DNA from: Spirochaetia bacterium UBA5550
GTDB lineage: Bacteria > Spirochaetota > UBA4802 > UBA5550
Assembly: GCA_002425885.1 (NCBI GenBank)
Contig: DINC01000206.1
Location: 1 to 12,912 of the forward strand
Direction: 5' to 3'
Length of the DNA: 12,912 nucleotides
Both the position numbers and the translations under genes were made by a program. Of the stretch, positions 7,559 through 12,912 are shown piece by piece. The notes beneath the pieces are model-generated. The model was not told where the DNA came from. It worked only from the letters and a program-made list of their open reading frames with translations, and searched no databases. Each line of letters starts with the position of its first letter. Position 1 is the stretch's first letter.

Positions 7559-7656
7559 TTCTCGCGAAGCCGCGAAGACGCCAGGCAAAAAGGTTTAAGC
7601 CAAATCGTAACTTGAATAATCTGATTAAACTTTGCGCCTTTGCGTCTCTGCGAGAA
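7559..7656. repeat. imperfect inverted-repeat element made of degenerate octamers
   Basis: The left arm (7559-7597) and right arm (7626-7656) are imperfect inverted copies around a 28-base centre. The ends match exactly: TTCTCGC at 7559-7565 and GCGAGAA at 7650-7656. So do the inner edges, GTTTA and TAAAC. Each arm is a run of 8-base units: TCGCGAAG, CCGCGAAG, ACGCCAGG on the left; TTTGCGCC, TTTGCGTC, TCTGCGAG on the right. The element fills most of the 170-base gap between iorB and the protease gene, and has no coding potential. It looks like a dispersed intergenic REP- or MITE-like sequence that folds into a long hairpin. It might also act as a terminator for the iorB operon, but no U-run follows. 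Whether other copies exist cannot be seen in this window. Confidence 0.6.
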
Positions 7657-7699
7657 CCCATACTTTTCGTTTTAATAATAGGTATAGGGTAATCTAAGA

Positions 7700-8275
7700 T
7701 TAGCTTTTAATAAGCTCTCTCCCTAAAGTGAAAGCCTTGAGGTTCTGTTCAACAAACTGCTCTTTAACAAGCGATTTAATTGCATCTTCCCAGTCCTTCA
7801 TTTCGAATTCGAGATATTTCGAGAGGCAGCCCAGCATAACGATGTTAAGCGCTTTCCTGGTTCCCGCTTCTTTAAGTGCCTCAGTGGTGTCAACAACAAC
7901 TGTATTGGCAAAATTTTTCTTAAGCCACTCTTCGATATCCTCGGGATATTTCATTGCGCCGATTTCAACTGGAGCGGGATTAATCTGCTCCCTGTTTACA
8001 ATAAGCACCGCGTCTTTTTTGAGGTAGTCGATCTTTCTCATGGACTCAAGCATTTCCAGACTGACAACAAAGTCCGCTCCCCCTTTAGGGATAAGCGGAG
8101 AGAATACTTCGGAACCGTATCTCACATTGCAGTCAACGCTTCCGCCACGCTGCGCCATACCGTGGACCTCGGATTCTTTTACATCGAATCCCTTTTTCTG
8201 CGCAACTTCCATCAGAACTTTGCTTGCGAGTATAACACCCTGGCCGCCAACTCCGGCAAATATAACATTCTTCAT
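7700..8275 (-). CDS. iorB: indolepyruvate ferredoxin oxidoreductase, beta subunit
   Basis: The 191-residue protein is the gamma-domain-type subunit of a 2-oxoacid:ferredoxin oxidoreductase, with GVGGQG at 8-13 and the family stretch SEVHGMAQRGGSV at about 39-51. With IorA it would oxidatively decarboxylate aryl-pyruvates (indolepyruvate, phenylpyruvate, hydroxyphenylpyruvate) to aryl-acetyl-CoA, passing electrons to ferredoxin, in the cytosol. Length is normal for the family. The start is seven bases after the iorA stop, and its GAGGAAA ribosome-binding site overlaps that stop codon, so the two are translationally coupled. It is the last gene of the paaK-ACT-iorA-iorB operon. Substrate assignment rests on homology and on the aryl-CoA ligase in the same operon. 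Confidence 0.92.
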   Translation of the reverse strand: MKNVIFAGVGGQGVILASKVLMEVAQKKGFDVKESEVHGMAQRGGSVDCNVRYGSEVFSPLIPKGGADFVVSLEMLESMRKIDYLKKDAVLIVNREQINPAPVEIGAMKYPEDIEEWLKKNFANTVVVDTTEALKEAGTRKALNIVMLGCLSKYLEFEMKDWEDAIKSLVKEQFVEQNLKAFTLGRELIKS

Positions 8276-8282
8276 AATTTCC

Positions 8283-9839
8283 TCACTTCTTCAGTATGCA
8301 CTTTCTTCTTGTCATTATAACAGAGGGTTCCGGAGCAGCCATCTCCTCTTTTATCACCTTTTCAAGTTCTTCCATGTTCTTCGGATCTATAACAACAACC
8401 CTCTTCACACCGCAGGCTTTAACCATCATCTCAAGGTCCAGCTCATAAGTATCATCACCCATGAGAGTCTTACCTGTTGCCGGATTTTCCTGATGGCCGG
8501 TCATAGCAGTAACCCTGTTATCCATTATTATCACTGTGCCTGTGCCTCTGTTGTAAACCATGTCAATAAGAGAAGTGATCCCGGAATGTATGAAAGTCGA
8601 ATCGCCAATGACTGCAACAGAGTGTCTTGCCATCTCGTCACCGCGGGCTTTTTCAAAACCCAGATGCATACCGATACTTGCCCCCATACACCCCTGGGAA
8701 TGCATAGATGAATATGGAGGGAGCACACCAAGAGTATAGCAGCCGATATCACCGTTTACAACAACATCAAGTTTTTTAAGTACATTGAACACAAACGCGT
8801 GGGGACACCCTTTACAGAGTCCCGGAGGACGTCCGGGGAGAGCTCCCGCATATTCCGGAAGCACTTTCTCCGCATCCTTCCCGTTAAGCGCTTTATTCAC
8901 TATTTCAGGAGTAAGCTCTCCGCAGATCGGAATAAGCTCCTTACCTTTCACTTTAAATCCAAGAGCTTTTACATAATCTTCGATGAACGGATCAAGCTCT
9001 TCAACTACATAAAGCTCTTCAACCTGCGAAGCAAACTCCTTGATAAGTTCATCAGGGAGGGGCCACACCATTCCGATTTTAAGGACGGAATCATCAGGGC
9101 ATACTTCTCGGACATACTGATAGGCAACGCCGTTTGATATTATTCCGCGTTTTTTATTTCTCCATTCAATCTTATTCAGGCCGGATTGTGATGAGTATTC
9201 TTTTAATTTCAGAATCTGCTGTTCAACGAATACGTGACGCGGGCGTGCATGCGCAGGTATCATTACATATTTTTTCGGGTCACGGATAAAATCCTTCAGT
9301 GGAACATCCGCTCTTTCACCAAGTTCAACAGGCCCCTGCGAATGTGCTATTCTTGTAGTTGTCCTTACAATAACAGGCCTGTCATATTTTTCTGAAATTT
9401 CAAAGGCAAGCTTTGTAAATTCCTTTGCCTCAGCGGGATTTGACGGATCCAGCATAGGGAGTTTCGCTGCACGGGCTATATGCCTGTTGTCCTGTTCATT
9501 CTGCGAGCTCCACGCTCCCGGATCATCCGCGTTGATAATAACAAGTCCGCCGTTGACGCCGGTATATGAAAAAGTAAACAGAGGGTCCGCAGCAACATTT
9601 AGTCCTACATGCTTCATTGTTGAAAGCGACCTTGCTCCCGCAACAGACGCTCCTGCTGCAACCTCAAGCGAAACCTTCTCGTTAGGCGACCACTGGGCTT
9701 TAATCTCCCTGTAGTCCCGTGCTATTGTTTCAAGAATCTCAGTACTCGGTGTTCCGGGGTATCCCGCGGCAACACGACACCCGGCTTCCCAGGCGCCTCT
9801 GGCGATAGCCTCATTTCCAAGCATTAACTGTCTGGTCAT
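8283..9839 (-). CDS. iorA: indolepyruvate ferredoxin oxidoreductase, alpha subunit, lacking the ferredoxin domain
   Basis: The 518-residue catalytic subunit binds thiamine diphosphate. The N-terminal pyrimidine-binding domain begins LMLGNEAIARGAWEAG, with YPGTPSTE at 27-34. The C-terminal domain has CKGCPH at 342-347, NGDIGCYTLG at 362-371, the diphosphate/Mg motif GDSTFIHSG at 412-420 with Asn441, and MTGHQ at 446-450. It ends at PSVIMTRRKCILKK. Family members are usually about 600 residues, continuing into a C-terminal domain with two [4Fe-4S] cysteine motifs; here the stop falls just where that domain would begin, and iorB follows seven bases later, so the domain is absent rather than frameshifted within this gene. 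Electrons would then have to leave through a separate ferredoxin. ATG 9839 directly follows the TAA of the ACT gene, whose last codons hold its GGAGAG ribosome-binding site. Confidence 0.92.
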   Translation of the reverse strand: MTRQLMLGNEAIARGAWEAGCRVAAGYPGTPSTEILETIARDYREIKAQWSPNEKVSLEVAAGASVAGARSLSTMKHVGLNVAADPLFTFSYTGVNGGLVIINADDPGAWSSQNEQDNRHIARAAKLPMLDPSNPAEAKEFTKLAFEISEKYDRPVIVRTTTRIAHSQGPVELGERADVPLKDFIRDPKKYVMIPAHARPRHVFVEQQILKLKEYSSQSGLNKIEWRNKKRGIISNGVAYQYVREVCPDDSVLKIGMVWPLPDELIKEFASQVEELYVVEELDPFIEDYVKALGFKVKGKELIPICGELTPEIVNKALNGKDAEKVLPEYAGALPGRPPGLCKGCPHAFVFNVLKKLDVVVNGDIGCYTLGVLPPYSSMHSQGCMGASIGMHLGFEKARGDEMARHSVAVIGDSTFIHSGITSLIDMVYNRGTGTVIIMDNRVTAMTGHQENPATGKTLMGDDTYELDLEMMVKACGVKRVVVIDPKNMEELEKVIKEEMAAPEPSVIMTRRKCILKK

Positions 9840-10274
9840 TTATTTCTCTCCAATAATATCTATCTTTCTTACTATATTGTATCCCTTCCCGACAAGGGCA
9901 TTTTTCGCAGTCTCAATATCTTCAAACCTGAAAATCATTACAGCCTTCCCCTCTCTCTTTTCAGTGAAGGCATACATATACTCGATATTCAGATTCATCT
10001 GCGCGAACACATCCAGCGCGTTATAAAGCGACCCCGGTGTATCATCGATCTCAAGAGCAAGAACATCCGTTATAGAACATGTTATGTTATTCTCCCGCAG
10101 AACTTTGTGTCCTTTATCCGGATCATTAACGATCATCCTCAGAATTCCGAAGTCAGAAGTTTCGGCGATAGTGAGAGTTATAATATTAATATTCTCATCT
10201 GCAAGCACTTTGAGCACTCTCTGGAGGTGTCCCGGCTTGTTTGCGACAAATGCTGAAAGCTGCGTTACGTTCAT
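9840..10274 (-). CDS. tandem ACT-domain protein, likely amino-acid sensor
   Basis: The 144-residue protein consists of two ACT domains (about 2-70 and 71-140) with no catalytic domain. Each has the ligand-binding turn seen in ACT folds: NKPGHL at 12-17 and DTPGSL at 78-83. ACT domains bind small ligands, usually amino acids, at dimer interfaces. Its place between the aryl-CoA ligase and iorA suggests that it senses an aromatic amino acid and tunes the activity or stability of the neighbouring enzymes; the ligand is inferred from context only. It has no DNA-binding motif. The start has an excellent AGGGAGGAG site (10279-10287) and lies 14 bases after the ligase stop. Its TAA directly abuts the iorA ATG, so the three genes are tightly coupled. 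No gene symbol is established for it that I know. Confidence 0.88.
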   Translation of the reverse strand: MNVTQLSAFVANKPGHLQRVLKVLADENINIITLTIAETSDFGILRMIVNDPDKGHKVLRENNITCSITDVLALEIDDTPGSLYNALDVFAQMNLNIEYMYAFTEKREGKAVMIFRFEDIETAKNALVGKGYNIVRKIDIIGEK

Positions 10275-10288
10275 TAAACTCCTCCCTG

Positions 10289-11590
10289 CTATTTTTTTCT
10301 TTTATCAATTACTCTGACTGCTTTCCCTTCACTTCTGGGAATTGAGCCGGGTTCGGAAAGTGTTACTTTAGCGTTTATACCGAGTACGCTTCTGAACTTA
10401 TCATTTATCTTCTTTGAGAGCTCATTCATTACCTTAATTTCATCAGAGAATATCTTCTCATTCACTTCAACCATTACCTCAATATCATCCAGAGATCCCT
10501 TTCTGTCAACAATGATCTGGTAATGCGGTTCTGTTCCTTCAATTTCCATAAGTACAGATTCAACCTGGCTGGGGAATACATTGACTCCTCTTATAATAAG
10601 CATGTCGTCAGACCGCCCGGAGACCTTATCCATTTTAACAAGAGTTCTTCCGCATTTGCAGCTGTCATGGTAAAGCCTTGTTATATCGCGAGATCTGTAC
10701 CTTATACCGGGGAAAGCCTCTTTAGTAAGAGATGTATAAACAATCTCCCCCTTTTCGCCTTCAGGGAGAACCTCTCCTGTTTCCGGATTAATAATTTCAA
10801 CATAAAAGTGATCCTCAAAAACATGGAGTCCCGACTTCTGTGAACACTCACAGGACACTCCGGGTCCGATGACTTCACTGAGCCCGTAAATATCGTAAGC
10901 GTCAATTTTAAGTCTTTTTTCAATCTCTGCACGCATAGCCTCAGTCCAGGGCTCAGCACCGAAAACTCCAACACGGAGCTTTGTGTCTTCAATTTTATAT
11001 TCGGGCATATTCTTTTCGATATAATCCGCAATATTAAGAGCATAAGAGGGAGTGGCGCAGAAAACGGTTGTTCCGAAATCTTTAAAGAGCATCAGCTGAC
11101 GGGGAGTATTCCCTCCGGAAATAGGCACAGTAAGAGCGCCCAACTTTTCAGAGCCGTAATGCAGGCCCAGCCCCCCGGTAAAAAGTCCGTAACCGTAGGC
11201 AACCTGGATTACATCATTTTCCGTAACACCATAAGCTGATAAACTTCTGGCAACGACTTCGGCAAATACCTCAACATCATTCTTTGTGTAGCCCACAACT
11301 GTGGCATTCCCCGTTGTTCCTGATGATGCATGGACACGCACCACTTTATTAAGCGGCACGGCAAAAAGTCCATATGGATAATTATCCCTCATATCCTGCT
11401 TCTTCAGAAAAGGGATTCTTCTCATATCATCAAGGGATTTAAGCTGATCCGGATGGAATCCCGCTTCATCATACTTCTTTTTATAAAAAGGAACATTATT
11501 ATATGCATGCTTTAAAGACCACTTAAGTCTTTCAAGCTGAAGTTCCTTCATCTTTTTTTCAGGCATGGTTTCAATATCTCTGCTGTACAT
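10289..11590 (-). CDS. paaK: phenylacetate-CoA ligase family (aryl-CoA ligase)
   Basis: The 433-residue cytosolic enzyme has the usual PaaK length. It would form phenylacetyl-CoA, or a related aryl-acetyl-CoA, from the acid, ATP and CoA. Motifs: P-loop SSGTTG at 89-94, YDIYGLSE at 232-239, [16 protein letters not shown] at 325-340 and the C-terminal catalytic lysine at about 423 in [12 protein letters not shown] cysteine set (247, 249, 311, 313) is visible and could bind a metal. It is first in the operon with the ACT protein and iorAB, so substrate is probably the aryl acid made from, or used to make, an aryl-pyruvate. Together the enzymes could either break down aromatic amino acids or assimilate aryl acids reductively. 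There is no other phenylacetate degradation gene nearby, so this is not the aerobic paa pathway. An AAGGAG site sits five bases before ATG 11590. Confidence 0.88.
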   Translation of the reverse strand: MYSRDIETMPEKKMKELQLERLKWSLKHAYNNVPFYKKKYDEAGFHPDQLKSLDDMRRIPFLKKQDMRDNYPYGLFAVPLNKVVRVHASSGTTGNATVVGYTKNDVEVFAEVVARSLSAYGVTENDVIQVAYGYGLFTGGLGLHYGSEKLGALTVPISGGNTPRQLMLFKDFGTTVFCATPSYALNIADYIEKNMPEYKIEDTKLRVGVFGAEPWTEAMRAEIEKRLKIDAYDIYGLSEVIGPGVSCECSQKSGLHVFEDHFYVEIINPETGEVLPEGEKGEIVYTSLTKEAFPGIRYRSRDITRLYHDSCKCGRTLVKMDKVSGRSDDMLIIRGVNVFPSQVESVLMEIEGTEPHYQIIVDRKGSLDDIEVMVEVNEKIFSDEIKVMNELSKKINDKFRSVLGINAKVTLSEPGSIPRSEGKAVRVIDKRKK

Positions 11591-11638
11591 CTCTGCTCCT
11601 TAAAATATCCAAGATATAGATGATTCTTTTTTACTGCG

Positions 11639-11652
11639 CAGAACCGGTTCTG
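11639..11652. promoter_or_regulatory. 14-bp perfect palindrome upstream of the aryl-CoA ligase operon
   Basis: CAGAACCGGTTCTG is a perfect palindrome about 50 bases before the ligase ATG, in the only long gap (187 bases) upstream of the operon. The position suits an operator for a dimeric regulator. On the - strand a weak -10 candidate, TATATC, lies between the palindrome and the gene, with no good -35. The symmetry is certain, the function inferred. Confidence 0.4.
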
Positions 11653-11755
11653 AATGAATAGACCCATTGCAGGCCTATCACTTTCAGCAATCAACCATAA
11701 TTAATCAAATATTTTATTACTTAATACAGGAATATTTTCAAAAGAGATGAATTCA

Positions 11756-11771
11756 CCGACTTTGCTGTCGG
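11756..11771 (-). terminator. weak hairpin after the GGDEF gene
   Basis: CCGAC at 11756-11760 and GTCGG at 11767-11771 form a five-pair stem with a six-base loop, six bases beyond the stop of the diguanylate cyclase gene. No U-run follows directly, so it is at best a weak terminator. Confidence 0.2.
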
Positions 11772-11777
11772 AGCGGA

Positions 11778-12912
11778 TTAATTGCCCGGCATTAAATCAA
11801 GTCCGGATTCATCGAATACGATTCTGTTTCTGCCGCTGTTTTTTGCCCCGTATAGAGCGATATCAGTCCTGTGAATAAAGTCTCCGGCAGACTCCCCGGA
11901 GACATAAGCGGCCACGCCGAAACTTGAAGTAATCTTTCTCCCCGCAGAAAATTTATACGACTCAATAGATTCCCTTATCCTCTCTGTAAAAAAACGTATA
12001 CGTATAGTATCCATGCCTGACACTATAATTGCAAACTCCTCCCCGCCCCATCTGCAGAGGACATCACCGGTACGGATTAATCCCTTAATAAGAGCTGACA
12101 TCTCCTTTAGAACTGTATCTCCGCAACTGTGCCCTAATTCATCATTTACCTTTTTAAAAAAATCTATATCAAGCATAACCAGCCAGAGATTTTCACCCGG
12201 ATTGTACTCCCCGATTTTACCGCTAAGATAACTGTCAAAGAAACGCCTGTTGAATAGTCCGGTCAGGGGATCTGTTGCTGAAATCAGATTCAGGTTTTTT
12301 ACAGTCTTCTGCTTTAAATCTATCTCCTCTTTGAGATAAATGTTTTTTCGGAAAATATCCGAAAAATAGATCGATACAACCACAAAGTGCCCCACAAGAA
12401 ACACAAAAAAAATATAACCGCTGATATTCGGGAGCCCCCTGCTTATAAGAAAATAAACTATGTCATTAATAAAAACCAGAATTCCTAAAATCATAATTGA
12501 ATAATAAATTCTCGCACCGCTGGCACCATTCCTTACACCTTCACCCAGCGGAAGAATAATAATAAAAAGAGTAACCGCAAGGACATAAATCTGGAATATT
12601 GGAAGTGCTATCTTAATATAGTATACCGGCACTATTAATATATAACAGAACGAAACTATACCGCACCAGTACAGCACTCTTTTAAAAAGATTTTCGCTGT
12701 TACGCTGATAGAGCTTTGTAAAGAACTGCATTAAAAAAATGAAAATCAGTATAAACCCGGCGAACTCAATCTTAACAAGTATATTATGACCGAGGAAATT
12801 CACAAGCGACGCAATATATATTGATTCAGTAAGCACAAAAAGCCTGGTCAGAACCATACAGCATACAAGAGCTATATAGAGATTAAGCGAAAAAGCCCTG
12901 GAATAGAGATGA
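11778..12912 (-). CDS. membrane diguanylate cyclase (7TM plus GGDEF), 5' end outside the window
   Basis: The protein would make cyclic di-GMP from two GTP at the inner membrane. Counting from the internal ATG at 12857, residues 1 to about 170 are a run of hydrophobic spans of the 7TMR-DISM type, followed by a short helical linker and a GGDEF domain from about 190. That domain has DPLTGLFNRR at 196-205, the metal aspartate in LDIDFFKKVND, and the active site GGEEF at 271-275. The inhibitory-site RxxD (262-265) lies exactly five residues before it, so product feedback is likely. The frame remains open upstream of 12857 to the window edge, and those codons (HLYSRAFSLNLYIALVCC) continue the membrane domain in the pattern of its first helices, so 12857 is not the true start. 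A periplasmic sensing domain probably precedes. It is transcribed towards the aryl-CoA ligase operon but 187 bases away. Confidence 0.88.
   Translation of the reverse strand, partial: HLYSRAFSLNLYIALVCCMVLTRLFVLTESIYIASLVNFLGHNILVKIEFAGFILIFIFLMQFFTKLYQRNSENLFKRVLYWCGIVSFCYILIVPVYYIKIALPIFQIYVLAVTLFIIILPLGEGVRNGASGARIYYSIMILGILVFINDIVYFLISRGLPNISGYIFFVFLVGHFVVVSIYFSDIFRKNIYLKEEIDLKQKTVKNLNLISATDPLTGLFNRRFFDSYLSGKIGEYNPGENLWLVMLDIDFFKKVNDELGHSCGDTVLKEMSALIKGLIRTGDVLCRWGGEEFAIIVSGMDTIRIRFFTERIRESIESYKFSAGRKITSSFGVAAYVSGESAGDFIHRTDIALYGAKNSGRNRIVFDESGLDLMPGN

Noticed and set aside
7562..7575. Small hairpin TCGCG-AAGC-CGCGA as an intrinsic terminator of the iorB operon.
   Set aside because: No U-run follows on the - strand; it is better explained as two octamer units of the inverted-repeat element.
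8040..8711. 223-codon + strand frame spanning the iorB-iorA junction.
   Set aside because: Antisense shadow of two well-identified genes; the predicted protein is low-complexity and matches nothing I know.

Overview
The window carries nine protein-coding genes (eight complete, one cut by the right edge), tightly packed and moderately AT-rich. Three are on the + strand at the left and six on the - strand at the right, meeting in a convergent junction near 6372-6431. Shine-Dalgarno sites are purine-rich and clear. The ferredoxin-type 2-oxoacid oxidoreductase and the membrane-bound diguanylate cyclase of the 7TMR-DISM type suggest a Gram-negative, probably anaerobic bacterium. I cannot fix the phylum from the sequence; Deferribacterota, Spirochaetota or Ignavibacteria-like groups are guesses only. 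I saw no rRNA, tRNA, CRISPR array, IS element or phage gene.

Left region (1-6371, + strand): two tandem paralogues (169-2700 and 2891-5425) each encode one large protein built as an AMP-forming acyl ligase, then an acyl-carrier-protein domain with its phosphopantetheine serine, then a hydrophobic segment and a PlsC/LPLAT acyltransferase. This looks like a self-contained route: activate a free fatty acid, hold it on a built-in carrier, and esterify it to a membrane lipid. It resembles Aas of enterobacteria in function, but has the opposite domain order and its own carrier. Close behind the second copy lies a ketopantoate reductase (panE type), an enzyme of pantothenate synthesis and so of the CoA and phosphopantetheine that such carriers need. 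A perfect 10-bp inverted repeat sits between the two paralogues.

Middle (6432-7680, - strand): a Ste24-type M48 membrane metalloprotease stands alone. Between it and the next operon is a ~100-bp imperfect inverted repeat built of degenerate octamers, which looks like a small dispersed intergenic element.

Right region (7700-11590, - strand): a tight, translationally coupled operon runs in the order aryl-CoA ligase (paaK type), double-ACT-domain protein, iorA, iorB. Together they interconvert aryl acids, aryl-CoA and aryl-pyruvates (phenylalanine/tyrosine/tryptophan catabolism, or reductive synthesis from aryl acids), with the ACT protein a likely amino-acid sensor. IorA is short and lacks the C-terminal two-cluster ferredoxin domain typical of the family. 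A 14-bp perfect palindrome lies upstream of the operon.

Right edge (11778-12912, - strand): a 7TM-GGDEF diguanylate cyclase with intact active and inhibitory sites. Its frame stays open to the last base, so its N-terminus lies outside the window.
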